Shown: in pieces, positions 59,401 to 63,499 of the stretch | Layout of the letters: every line of letters begins with the position of its first letter | Numbering within the stretch: position 1 is the first letter of the stretch | Assembly (NCBI RefSeq): GCF_002078875.1 | Contig: NC_034438.1 | Span: 70,539,405 to 70,603,404, forward strand | Reading direction: 5' to 3' | Source: Numida meleagris | Lineage: Eukaryota; Chordata; Aves; Galliformes; Numididae | Length of the DNA: 64,000 bases | The notes under the pieces: model-generated | Seen by the model: only the letters and a program-made list of their open reading frames with translations | Told to the model about the DNA's origin: nothing | Database searches by the model: none | Program-made: the position numbers and the translations under genes

Positions 59401-60546
59401 GCTTTAGTTAGATAAATTCAGAAGTTTCCAGAAGTAACTTCTCAACACTTTGGAGTCAGAATCATAAGAGAAAAAGAATAAGAGAAATAAATACAGGCAC
59501 GATAATAGGAGAGCACTCCTCTACAAGTTGAAGTGAGGTTCAGTTTATGAGAGAAACAAGAGCCTTCCTTTACAGTTGATTCATATCACACTGATTTAGC
59601 TACTGTGCAATAAGGCCATGAACTAAAGCAGCACTAGCTATCGTTGGGTGATATAATACATTCTCCTGCAGATTATTCTGGAAAGTCAGAACAGTACTGA
59701 CTACACAGAATCAACATTACTAAGCATTTTGACTATTTAGTGACCTAATTCATGTTAAATGAGAACTTGAGCTGAAGTATTCAATTTCTTGCCCATACTC
59801 AACAAGGTGTTTAAGCATTTAATCTTGAACTCATCAACAATATCGGCACAAATTCACTCACAGGCAGTGAAAGGGCAGAGGCCAACTGCCCAAGAACGCA
59901 ACAGCCTTCAGAATTAGCTTCTGACACGGCATCTGGCAGAGCTAAAGAAGGTAGAACAATATAACCACAAAACCTTTTACTGAGACGTATTTGTTACTGT
60001 TACTGATGTCTCTGGTGTAATGCTCTGCAGAAAGAAACAACACAGCGCACTTCCATCACACATCTTACTTTCTGGGGCTACCAGTAGTAATGCATTACAT
60101 TCTAATGGATTTACTGTCCTCGGAGAAGGTAGCAAAAGATGCATATTCACATTTCCAAGTAGTCATATTAGAAGTTTCTGAAGGGTGCTCACCTGAGATA
60201 ATATCCTCCTTGGTTACAAGGTACCATGAAGACTGGTATATACAAGATAAAATTTAAGCCAGGATGATTATCTGTTTCAAACTGGCTCTCCAGCAAAGAT
60301 CAGCTCTTGGACAAATTTAGGTAACTTGTTTCATAAAAAAAAAATAAAGCTTAGAATCTAAACAGCTGAAGATAAGACAAAAAACAATTCTATAACAAAG
60401 CCTACTGTCAGAAAGGGCATGGATGCTGAATGCCAGCCACGGGAAAAGGTAAAGGTTAGCATCTTGATCAAGTTAGTTAAGGTAGAACTTACCAACCACT
60501 GAAGCTCCTCTTTCGGCAAAAGCGAGAGCATAAGCTCTGCCCAAAC
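2398..60546 (-). CDS. HSD17B4: HSD17B4, peroxisomal multifunctional enzyme type 2 (exons 2-24; exon 1 missing)
   Basis: This span covers a split gene whose 23 coding exons are listed separately. The product works in peroxisomal beta-oxidation of very-long-chain and branched fatty acids and bile-acid intermediates. It hydrates trans-2-enoyl-CoA to (3R)-hydroxyacyl-CoA and oxidises that with NAD to 3-ketoacyl-CoA; it also oxidises 17-beta-estradiol. Seen in the sequence: all exon joins keep frame, coding length is 2150 bases with the stop, and the order is dehydrogenase, linker, hydratase-2, SCP2-like domain and a C-terminal AKL. Residue numbers assume 58 coding bases in the missing exon 1, as in mammals. 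With that offset Ser151, Tyr164, Lys168, Asp510 and His515 fall on their known positions. Arg106 and Asn457, sites of human disease mutations, are also conserved. No frameshift or internal stop was found, so the gene looks functional. Exon 1, carrying the start and most of the NAD-binding glycine motif, lies beyond 64000. Confidence 0.97.
2488..4290. other. HSD17B4 intron 23
   Basis: Intron of 1.8 kb. It holds a (GGGAA)n purine tract at 4004-4036 and otherwise unremarkable AT-rich sequence. No repeat family was recognised. Confidence 0.7.
4004..4036 (+). repeat. (GGGAA)n microsatellite
   Basis: About six tandem GGGAA units, extended on the left by AAAAG-rich sequence from about 3990. The whole stretch is pure purine on the plus strand. 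Confidence 0.9.
4291..4418 (-). CDS. HSD17B4: HSD17B4 exon 23 (residues ~664-706)
   Basis: A 128-base exon encoding [20 protein letters not shown] then [20 protein letters not shown] and QK. This is the central sheet of the SCP2-like domain, with the GSGxVYQGP and DTTxxLSDxDFM motifs. The acceptor is CTTTCTCAG and the donor GTAAAA. Retention of the next intron would replace the end of the protein and lose the peroxisomal signal. Confidence 0.97.
6380..6440. repeat. Imperfect hairpin of CTAG/AGTA-rich sequence
   Basis: Two arms rich in TAGTGCTATCTA and ACTAGTA pair imperfectly around a CTAGAT centre. TAGTGCTATC also appears as a direct repeat at both ends. No known element was recognised. Confidence 0.6.
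6860..7635. mobile_element. Diverged avian interspersed repeat, probably ERV-derived LTR
   Basis: The left part reads GACAGGTCACTCAACAGTTA and GCCAATTAAAAATAGGGTAG, followed by a GC-rich half with repeated GGGCTGCAGGG and CTGCTCC/CATGGG units. It then reads CCTGCACTGACCTTGGTGCC and ends near AAAACCTTGCCACG. From memory this matches a high-copy bird repeat with LTR-like ends. I cannot name the family with certainty, and its orientation is uncertain. Confidence 0.5.
8765..8950. other. GC-rich patch in intron 22
   Basis: A short GC-rich stretch containing GGGTGGGTGGTGGCCTGGG and CCACGGCTTCCAGAAGCAG in otherwise AT-rich intron. It is possibly a remnant of a repeat, but the family was not recognised. 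Confidence 0.3.
12909..13047 (-). CDS. HSD17B4: HSD17B4 exon 22, start of SCP2-like domain (residues ~618-664)
   Basis: A 139-base exon encoding [20 protein letters not shown], then [20 protein letters not shown] and KTAVQW. It is the first helix-strand unit of the sterol-carrier-protein-2-like domain. I placed the start after TTTTTTTAAG because only that AG keeps frame. A second AG seven bases further in (ACTACAG) would shift it. The donor is GTAAGT. Confidence 0.94.
13048..14664. other. HSD17B4 intron 21
   Basis: Intron of 1.6 kb with no repeat family recognised. Overlapping open frames at 14169-14513 (minus) and 14194-14472 (plus) lack motifs and look like chance. Confidence 0.6.
14665..14748 (-). 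CDS. HSD17B4: HSD17B4 exon 21, end of hydratase region (residues ~590-617)
   Basis: An 84-base, phase-0 exon encoding [20 protein letters not shown] then DKPSSLEP. It completes the hydratase-2 domain and enters the linker to the SCP2-like domain; the linker part is divergent from human. The acceptor is CATCGCAG and the donor GTAAGC. Confidence 0.94.
14749..17219. other. HSD17B4 intron 20
   Basis: Intron of 2.5 kb, AT-rich. Its only notable structure is the AT-rich inverted/direct repeat at 16749-16820. Confidence 0.6.
16749..16820. repeat. AT-rich inverted and direct repeat
   Basis: GAAATTCATTTAC occurs at 16749-16761 and again at 16808-16820. Between them ATTTATGAAA (16785-16794) and TTTCATAAAT (16798-16807) form a perfect 10-base inverted repeat around a 3-base loop. 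Confidence 0.8.
17220..17306 (-). CDS. HSD17B4: HSD17B4 exon 20 (residues ~561-589)
   Basis: An 87-base, phase-0 exon encoding [20 protein letters not shown] then GNRIHFQTK, nearly identical to human. It forms the FxxPVxPGxxL strand of the catalytic hot-dog fold. The acceptor is TTATTTTCAG and the donor GTGAGA. Confidence 0.97.
17307..17613. other. HSD17B4 intron 19
   Basis: A short intron of 307 bases between exons 20 and 19, AT-rich, with no repeat recognised. Confidence 0.8.
17614..17720 (-). CDS. HSD17B4: HSD17B4 exon 19 (residues ~525-560)
   Basis: A 107-base exon encoding [20 protein letters not shown] then [16 protein letters not shown]. It is the PILHGL catalytic-helix region that follows the SGD motif in MaoC-like hydratases. 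The acceptor is GAAATAG. The donor reads AAG/GTCCGT, poor at positions +3 and +4. The 3' neighbour intron is only 307 bases. Confidence 0.96.
17721..20084. other. HSD17B4 intron 18
   Basis: Intron of 2.4 kb with a TG/TA microsatellite at 18753-18787 and a short CATTCCAAG repeat near 19867-19890. No mobile element was recognised. Confidence 0.6.
18753..18787 (+). repeat. (TG)n(TA)n microsatellite
   Basis: TGTGTGTG runs into a TATA tract interrupted by one ACA. It is likely length-polymorphic. Confidence 0.9.
20085..20154 (-). CDS. HSD17B4: HSD17B4 exon 18, hydratase-2 active site (residues ~502-525)
   Basis: A 70-base exon encoding [20 protein letters not shown] then ALG. It carries the hydratase-2 signature YxxSGDxNPLHxDP with catalytic Asp510 and His515. 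The acceptor is TTCTGAAG, with a purine before the AG that makes it weaker than its neighbours. The donor is GTGAGT. Confidence 0.97.
21633..21980 (-). repeat. CR1 LINE fragment, sense to HSD17B4
   Basis: Read on the plus strand it is a reverse-complement CR1: AAAGACCATCTAGTTGCAAC, CCACATCCAGCCTGGCCTTG, GCTTCTCTGGGCAA and CTGGTGCCTCACCACCCTC. Then CCTCTCAAGCCTGTCAAGG and CTCTGGACGGCATCCCTTCC come from further 5'. The consensus sequence normally between these parts appears deleted. Confidence 0.85.
25585..26089. mobile_element. Avian endogenous retrovirus LTR (solo), copy 1
   Basis: About 505 bases running from TGTGGCTTAGCCCTGCAGG to GAAACCAGAACA, so it has TG...CA ends. Recognisable internal blocks are GGGAGAGAATC-like sequence, TGGAATATCCCTTCAGC, GGTCAGCTGTCCTGACT and TCCAAAAGCTAAATTACAGC. 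From memory these match a common bird ERV (probably ERVL-type) LTR. No retroviral coding sequence is adjacent, so it is probably a solo LTR. Orientation was not determined. Confidence 0.7.
30609..30674 (-). CDS. HSD17B4: HSD17B4 exon 17 (residues ~480-501)
   Basis: A 66-base, phase-0 exon encoding [20 protein letters not shown] then DQ. It links the two hot-dog halves of the hydratase. The exon lies alone between introns of about 10.5 kb (3' side) and 5.4 kb (5' side). Borders are TGCTTTAG and GTAGAG. Confidence 0.95.
32410..33360 (+). repeat. CR1 LINE with 234-codon open ORF2 remnant, antisense to HSD17B4
   Basis: The element begins within the reverse-transcriptase region (GCCTTTGACACTGTTCCCC, then GGGTGAAACACTGGCTGGATG). 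It jumps by an internal deletion near 32573 to TTTGCTGATGACACCAAGTTG and continues to the tail AGCAATTCTATGATTCTAA. An open frame at 32611-33315 encodes the C-terminal part of the CR1 reverse-transcriptase protein, with [13 protein letters not shown] and [20 protein letters not shown]. The element is 5'-truncated and not mobile. Confidence 0.95.
34663..35163 (+). mobile_element. Mariner-derived non-autonomous element (Galluhop/Mariner1_GG type), copy 1
   Basis: A ~500-base element with imperfect terminal inverted repeats: GGGCTGCTTTAAAGGTAATC on the left and AGCCTTGCTTTCAGAGAGAA on the right. The left part encodes a decayed piece of the mariner transposase DNA-binding region (TCTGACATGGAAGTGCATAT is the clearest stretch). 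The remainder of the transposase is deleted. The family name is from memory. Confidence 0.8.
36052..36155 (-). CDS. HSD17B4: HSD17B4 exon 16 (residues ~445-479)
   Basis: A 104-base exon encoding [20 protein letters not shown] then [14 protein letters not shown]. Asn457 (in YNQF), a site of a human deficiency mutation, is conserved. The GGFGGKR motif is diagnostic of the family. The acceptor is TTTTTCAG and the donor GTAAGT. Confidence 0.97.
36156..37590. other. HSD17B4 intron 15
   Basis: Intron of 1.4 kb with a short CR1 3' end at 36829-36952. The minus-strand open frame at 36814-37224 overlaps that CR1 and has no motif. Confidence 0.6.
36829..36952 (+). repeat. CR1 LINE 3' end, antisense to HSD17B4
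   Basis: Reads AGGCCAGGGTGGATGGGGCC, CTTGATCTGGTGAGCAGCAA, GGGGGTTGGAACTGGACAGG and the tail GAGCCATTCTATGACTCC, a typical CR1 terminus with a decayed tail. Confidence 0.85.
37591..37662 (-). CDS. HSD17B4: HSD17B4 exon 15 (residues ~421-445)
   Basis: A 72-base exon encoding [20 protein letters not shown] then LID. It matches the DVLDKGSGVV strand pair of the hydratase N-terminal hot-dog fold. The acceptor is TCTTACAG and the donor GTGAGA. It is in phase 1 at both ends, so it can be skipped without a frameshift. Confidence 0.95.
37663..38813. other. HSD17B4 intron 14
   Basis: Intron of 1.15 kb. It contains a short CR1-tail-like run at 38459-38480 and an A-rich tract at 38723-38750. Otherwise nothing was recognised. 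Confidence 0.6.
38459..38480 (+). repeat. Possible CR1 tail relic
   Basis: TTCTATGATTCTGTGATTCC resembles two to three units of the CR1 terminal octamer. No CR1 body is recognisable upstream, so this may be a coincidental simple repeat. Confidence 0.3.
38814..38865 (-). CDS. HSD17B4: HSD17B4 exon 14 (residues ~404-421)
   Basis: A 52-base exon encoding [17 protein letters not shown], matching the conserved [14 protein letters not shown] block of the hydratase-2 domain. The acceptor is TGCTTAG and the donor GTCAGT. It leaves with one base of Gly421. Confidence 0.96.
38866..39273. other. HSD17B4 intron 13
   Basis: Intron of 408 bases, AT-rich, with a T-rich run near 39007. No repeat family was recognised. 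Confidence 0.7.
39274..39507 (-). CDS. HSD17B4: HSD17B4 exon 13, start of hydratase-2 region (residues ~326-403)
   Basis: The longest coding exon, 234 bases. It encodes [20 protein letters not shown], then [20 protein letters not shown] and a segment ending LNMDLAK. The FEG Glu (about residue 366-367) corresponds to the hydratase glutamate studied in human. This is the N-terminal, non-catalytic hot-dog half that binds the fatty acyl chain. Borders are TTTTCAG and GTATGG. Confidence 0.96.
39508..40510. other. HSD17B4 intron 12
   Basis: Intron of 1.0 kb, about a third of which is the CR1 fragment at 39896-40241. Confidence 0.7.
39896..40241 (+). repeat. CR1 LINE 3' region, antisense to HSD17B4
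   Basis: Recognisable blocks include CTCTGGTGACAGTGACAGGA, GGGATCAGGTTGGGTGTTAG, GGCATGGAACAGGCTCCCAG and GAGTCTCTTCCAACTTGTG, with a decayed tail GGTGATTCTTA. The left border is approximate. Confidence 0.85.
40511..40617 (-). CDS. HSD17B4: HSD17B4 exon 12, interdomain linker (residues ~290-325)
   Basis: A 107-base exon encoding a Ser/Asn-rich segment, including [20 protein letters not shown], with little similarity to human beyond ESQG/DSEG-like residues. It joins dehydrogenase and hydratase domains. In mammals the full-length protein is processed in the peroxisome in this general region. The acceptor is CTCTAG and the donor is GTGAGT. It ends on a complete codon. Confidence 0.9.
40815..41375. 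mobile_element. Avian endogenous retrovirus LTR (solo), copy 2
   Basis: About 560 bases, starting near TGTAGTGACTTTAATC with GCAGCTGAGCAACACGCAGC. It ends ATTAACTCTGTTCCAGACAA followed by GACCAGGACA. It shares its overall plan with the copy at 25585-26089, including the CAGTTCAGGTCCACTGTCCT block and the end, but is clearly diverged. It lies about 200 bases from exon 12. No retroviral genes accompany it. Confidence 0.65.
42765..44048 (+). repeat. CR1 LINE, long decayed copy, antisense to HSD17B4
   Basis: A 1.3-kb 5'-truncated CR1. It covers the reverse-transcriptase region (GCATGGGTTCATGAAAGGCA, AGCATCATTATTGATGATCT, CACCAAGTTGGGAGG) through to the tail CCTTAATGATTCTATAA. Many stops and frameshifts break the frame, so it is an old inactive copy. 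Confidence 0.93.
48406..48534 (-). CDS. HSD17B4: HSD17B4 exon 11, end of dehydrogenase domain (residues ~247-290)
   Basis: A 129-base exon encoding [20 protein letters not shown] and then a helix through [15 protein letters not shown]. The family's MTPEAV and NASKP motifs are present. It closes the dehydrogenase unit; peptides cleaved after import normally separate near the following linker. Borders are AATTAG and GTAAAG. Confidence 0.96.
48535..49326. other. HSD17B4 intron 10
   Basis: Intron of 0.8 kb, AT-rich, nothing recognised. Confidence 0.7.
49327..49351 (-). CDS. HSD17B4: HSD17B4 exon 10, 25-base microexon (residues ~239-247)
   Basis: A second tiny exon, encoding VGAGWIGK plus the first base of Leu247. 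It has a clean acceptor (CTTTTGGCAG) and donor (GTAAGTAC). The peptide matches the human VGAGWIGKL segment at the end of the dehydrogenase sheet, and the frame needs exactly 25 bases. Confidence 0.94.
49352..49973. other. HSD17B4 intron 9
   Basis: Intron of 0.6 kb. An A-rich tract lies close to exon 9 (49942-49970), which on the minus strand is a T-rich run just after the exon 9 donor. Nothing else was recognised. Confidence 0.7.
49974..50065 (-). CDS. HSD17B4: HSD17B4 exon 9 (residues ~208-238)
   Basis: A 92-base exon encoding [20 protein letters not shown] and then [11 protein letters not shown]. This is the C-terminal helix region of the dehydrogenase core, near the substrate side and dimer interface. 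Borders are TTTGTTCTAG and GTATTT. It ends exactly after a Glu codon. Confidence 0.96.
50066..52046. other. HSD17B4 intron 8
   Basis: Intron of 2.0 kb with no mobile element recognised and only short motif-free open frames. Confidence 0.6.
52047..52234 (-). CDS. HSD17B4: HSD17B4 exon 8, dehydrogenase active site (residues ~145-208)
   Basis: A 188-base exon holding the dehydrogenase catalytic residues. Reading [20 protein letters not shown] and then AAKLG places Ser151, Tyr164 and Lys168 in the standard Ser-Tyr-xxx-Lys arrangement. It continues through [13 protein letters not shown] to VMPQ. The acceptor is CCCCTAAG and the donor GTGAAT. It is one of the exons most similar to mammals. Confidence 0.98.
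52785..53294 (+). mobile_element. Mariner-derived non-autonomous element (Galluhop/Mariner1_GG type), copy 2
   Basis: A ~510-base element with the same plan as the copy at 34663-35163. Shared blocks include TTATTTTATTATGTTGGCC, GTCAGAGGTGGATGTTGG, GCATCTGACATGGAAGTGCG and CAGTGGCTGTCAGCACAG. Terminal repeats are imperfect (CTCCAAAAGTAATGG left, CCTTACTTTCAGAGAG right). TA occurs beside both ends, consistent with a mariner target duplication. Confidence 0.8.
53616..53700 (+). repeat. CR1 LINE 3' tail fragment
   Basis: GGTTGGACTGGATGATCTTT and TTTCAACCATGGTGATTCTA followed by TGATTCTAA make a clear CR1 terminus of about 85 bases. Confidence 0.85.
53701..54255 (+). repeat. CR1 LINE internal fragment lacking its 3' end
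   Basis: Encodes a decayed segment upstream of and within the CR1 reverse-transcriptase domain. [20 protein letters not shown] and [14 protein letters not shown] are readable in one frame at 54003-54255. It stops in the middle of the domain and passes into unrelated sequence, unlike ordinary CR1 copies that keep their 3' end. Confidence 0.88.
54539..54623 (-). CDS. HSD17B4: HSD17B4 exon 7 (residues ~117-145)
   Basis: An 85-base exon encoding [20 protein letters not shown] followed by HMKNQKFG, the long helix before the catalytic serine strand of the dehydrogenase. The acceptor is GTTCCTAG and the donor GTAAGA. The Arg145 codon is split across the exon 7/8 junction. Confidence 0.96.
54624..55331. 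other. HSD17B4 intron 6
   Basis: Intron of 0.7 kb, nothing recognised. Confidence 0.7.
55332..55378 (-). CDS. HSD17B4: HSD17B4 exon 6 (residues ~101-117)
   Basis: A 47-base exon encoding [15 protein letters not shown]. It includes Arg106, a site of a human D-bifunctional protein deficiency mutation, which is conserved here. The acceptor is TTTTCTAG and the donor GTGAGT. It leaves with the first base of Asp117. Confidence 0.95.
55480..55501 (-). CDS. HSD17B4: HSD17B4 exon 5, 22-base microexon (residues ~94-101)
   Basis: A very short exon giving DIVINNAG, the conserved NNAG motif that stabilises the central sheet of short-chain dehydrogenases. It is bounded by TTTTTTTGCAG and GTAAGTAAA, both strong signals. 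The joined reading frame requires exactly these 22 bases. It is separated from exon 6 by an intron of only 101 bases. Confidence 0.94.
55502..56524. other. HSD17B4 intron 4
   Basis: Intron of 1.0 kb with an A-rich tract near 55580-55596 and no mobile element recognised. Confidence 0.7.
56525..56584 (-). CDS. HSD17B4: HSD17B4 exon 4 (residues ~74-94)
   Basis: A 60-base exon encoding [20 protein letters not shown], the helix before the NNAG strand of the dehydrogenase fold. The acceptor is TTCTTACAG after a T-rich tract and the donor is GTACAG. It enters and leaves in phase 1, so skipping it alone would remove 20 residues without a frameshift. Confidence 0.96.
56585..57099. other. HSD17B4 intron 3
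   Basis: Intron of 0.5 kb, nothing recognised. Confidence 0.7.
57100..57207 (-). CDS. HSD17B4: HSD17B4 exon 3 (residues ~38-74)
   Basis: This 108-base exon contains [20 protein letters not shown] and then a stretch ending GGKAVPNY. The Asp of NDLGG (about residue 40) sits at the position where NAD-preferring dehydrogenases bind the adenosine ribose. Borders are ACACAG acceptor and GTATGT donor; the last base begins the Asp74 codon. Human differs here by only a few residues. Confidence 0.96.
57208..60492. other. HSD17B4 intron 2
   Basis: Intron of 3.3 kb. It has a moderately GC-rich unexplained patch at 57606-57870 and a possible ancient CR1/L3-like relic at 58190-58290. The rest is AT-rich with no recognised feature. 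Confidence 0.6.
58190..58290 (+). repeat. Possible ancient CR1/L3-like relic
   Basis: GGCCTCATCTAGAATCCTGT, TTAAGTTCTGTGTGCAAC and GGAAACACTGGAGAAAATCC resemble the conserved part of CR1/L3 elements that reads as 'ctcatctggaatactgt...ctggag...gtccag'. It is strongly decayed and has no tail. Confidence 0.4.
60493..60546 (-). CDS. HSD17B4: HSD17B4 exon 2 (residues ~20-38)
   Basis: This 54-base exon encodes [18 protein letters not shown], the second half of the Rossmann glycine-rich motif (TGxxxGxG) plus the following helix of the dehydrogenase domain. It starts after an AG (TTTAAACCAG) and ends at a GTAAGT donor. It enters with one base of a Gly codon supplied by exon 1 and leaves with the first base of Val38. 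It is the most 5' coding exon visible here. Confidence 0.95.
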
Positions 60547-61624
60547 CTGGTTTAAAAAAGCAGAAGTTAAGAAAGGGTCAATTTGTCTCCTGAAGCATAA
60601 TTCTAAAAAAGCTAAACAAAAATACGCTGCATGGAGAAAAATGCATCAGATCAAGACAAAAACCCCGCAGGCCTCAATTAAAATTGTATTTCCCCTTGGA
60701 ATTGAACTTTCACATAATTTCAAAACGTAAAAGTTAATCGGCAGATAAATTCTTGACAGATAAGATGAAAAAAAAAAATGCCCATGATTACTCTTTGTTA
60801 CTGCACTCAGCAAAACCATGAGGGAACGCTGCCTGCTGCTATCTCTGTGTTTGTGATGGAAAAATACACTTGTAAGGCAGAAAGTTTAACGTCTTGACAT
60901 AAACTCGCAGGAGGGGATGTTCCAAGTTAATTAATTACATTCTAAGAGATTTCCAGAGTCAAAGTTACCCTTGAAGATTTGAAGAACTTTACAAACCAAA
61001 CTGGGACTGAAGATGCACCGACAAAACCCCTCCAAGTTTTTGTGTACAAAGCAATCTCTCAGTACCACAGCTAGCCAGGTACACACACTTCACCTAGCCT
61101 AACAGTAGAATGTAATTTTTTTGCCTCTCATACAGAAGCAAGACTATTGTACATTCACTCTGATTTTGATTCTAGGCATGTTAAACATTATTTACTTGTA
61201 GTGACAGATGATTTACTCACAGGGACATTGTAACCCTCTCAGTCAAAAGTTAATGAAATCCATGAAGCAGGCTCTATTTTCATGCAAAAACAAAGGAATA
61301 ACCAAAAGATTATAAAATAAAATTAAAAAAAAAAAAAGGTTTCACCTTTTTTGTACCAGTATCTATTTGTCCCTTCCTAGCATATTCAAAACTACTCTCA
61401 AAATTAAAAAAAAAAAAACAACAAACAGGAGACTTTGGACAGTTTTGAAACACATCAATCTCACACCGACAATTTGTAAATTTCCTTATGACTCCTATGA
61501 GCCTCTGCAAGGGACAGTAACACTGTCAGATGTAAATAAAGTCCAAAAAAAAAAAAAACTCTTTTTCTGCTTTCTTTTGGAAAAAGCATGCAACTGAGAA
61601 GTATACAAAACCAGGACCATGGCG

Positions 61625-61732
61625 TATGTGCCAGTGCTCTCTACTGGCAAAAAAGGACTGTATGTGCCAATGCTCTCAATTGGCAAGAAAGAACAGCATG
61701 CGCTAGTGCTCTCAACTGGCAAGAAAGAACAG
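61625..61732 (+). repeat. Minisatellite, 3 x 36 bp, each unit with an internal hairpin
   Basis: Three consecutive 36-base units begin at 61625, 61661 and 61697. Each contains an inverted repeat, for example GCCAGTGCTCTCTACTGGC and GCCAATGCTCTCAATTGGC. Paired arms change together between units. Units 2 and 3 end alike with AAGAAAGAACAG. Confidence 0.9.
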
Positions 61733-62015
61733 AGCGTTTAAAAATAAAAAAAGTAATCTCAACATAGAATTAATCAATTGGTTTTAATTGCAGAAACAAT
61801 GACAGTGCTGCATGGCAGGCAAGTACAACGTATTCTGCACAAGGATTTGCCCCAAAAGAAAGCAAACTGAAGTATTTTTAGATGCCTCTGCGTGTGAATA
61901 CAGGTCCCACTTCGAAACAAACTAGTACTGCAGATGTTTTAGATAAATTTTCAGCTCTCATCTGTTCATAGCCATTCAAAACAACCCATCTCAACAAACA
62001 AGGCAATTAGCAGTC

Positions 62016-62190
62016 TATCACAGAACCATAGGATATTTTGACTTCTCAAAGGCCGCCTGCTCCAAATCACCTGCAATGAACACCTACTGCTAGCTCAGAG
62101 GGCTCAGAGCCCCATGCAGTCTGGCCTTCAGTGTCTCCAGGGATGGGGCAGCCACCACACCTCTGGGCAATATGCTAACCACAATGCTTT
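62016..62190 (-). repeat. CR1 LINE 3' fragment, sense to HSD17B4
   Basis: Reverse-complement CR1: TATCACAGAACCATAGGAT (the tail side), CAGTCTGGCCTTCAGTGTCT, CCAGGGATGGGGCAGCCACC and CTCTGGGCAA. Diverged; the right border is approximate. Confidence 0.8.
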
Positions 62191-62797
62191 TAAACTAGAC
62201 AGAAGCAAACTACGAACTCACCTGACATTAATAGGGCTTCCGCTTACCTTTGCTTAGATATAATCATCCACTTATCAAAAAACTCTTGTGAAATAAACAT
62301 TCAAGGGCAGTTTTCTCTGTTTACAAACCATTTCCAAGCAGCTGAAGACCAGAAGTACAAAGGTCACTGTACGCATACTTACAACACGCAATTTTTGCTC
62401 CACATGCTGCTTTCTAGAAGTGCTGTTACTGAGGAAGGTGTTTATTTCTTTTGTTTTCCAATTAGCTAAGAGCTTAACCTCTATTTCAGTGACTTTTGTA
62501 CACACAGAGAGGCACATCAGTATAGGTCTGGTAAAAGCTGAGAGGCATCACAAAAAACACGGTCTCCCTCAGTTTTTCTCAGGGTCATCCCCTACAAGCA
62601 ATACAAATCAATCGTTTACTGCTTTCCACATGATTTCTTATTCATGGTTCCTTACCCAAAAGACATCACATCATCTAGGCCCCCCAAAATAAGCACATTT
62701 AAGGAAAAAATAAAAAAACAGGAAAACTTCACGGTGCATAGATACTTTTCTCAGAGGATTATGGAACAACTACAAATTTTGCCACTAACTCTTCAGA

Positions 62798-63495
62798 ACT
62801 TGTGAGGTTCAACAGGAAGTGTTGGGTCTTGCATCTGAGGGGGAATAACTGCATTCACCGCCAGTACAGGTCAGGGGCTGACATGTTGTACACAGGAGCT
62901 CTGCGAAGAAGGCCCTAGGTGCCCTGGTAGACGACATGGTCAACTGACCATGAGCCAGCAGTGGCCAAGAAGACCAGTGGTGCCTTGGGGTGCATTAAAA
63001 GAGCATGGCCAGCAGCTTGAGGGAGGTGATCCTCCCCCACTGTTCTGCCCTGGTGAGGACACATCTGGAATACTGAGTCCAGCTCCGGGCTCCCCAGCTC
63101 AAGAAAGACAGGGATATTTCTAGAAAGTCCAGCAGAGGGCCACGAAGATGACGAGGGGTCTGGAGAACCTCTTGTGAGGAAAAGCAGAGAGAGCCTACGG
63201 AACACCCAGAGGGGATCTTAATGCTTCTAAGTATCTGAAGTGCAGAAGTGGATGGAGCCAAGCTCTTTTCAGAGGTGTGCAGCCACAGGATAAGGGGCAG
63301 TGGGCGCAAACTGGAACACAGGCAGATCCATCTAAACACGAGGAAGAACTTCTTTACTTTAAAGGTAACAGAGCACCGGAACGGGTCGCCCACAGATATT
63401 CAAGACCCATCGGGACGACTTCCTGGGCATCCAGCTGTAGGGAACCTGCTTTTTGCGGGGCCGGACTCAACGATCTCCAGAAGTTCCTTCCACAA
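62798..63495 (+). repeat. CR1 LINE 3' region, antisense to HSD17B4
   Basis: About 700 bases of CR1: GTTGGGTCTTGCATCTGAGG, GACCATGAGCCAGCAGTGGCC, TGGTGAGGACACATCTGGAA, AAGAACTTCTTTACTTT and CTCCAGAAGTTCCTTCCACA. Frames are broken. It ends without a clear octamer tail and borders the GC-rich region. Confidence 0.88.
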
Positions 63496-63499
63496 GCAA

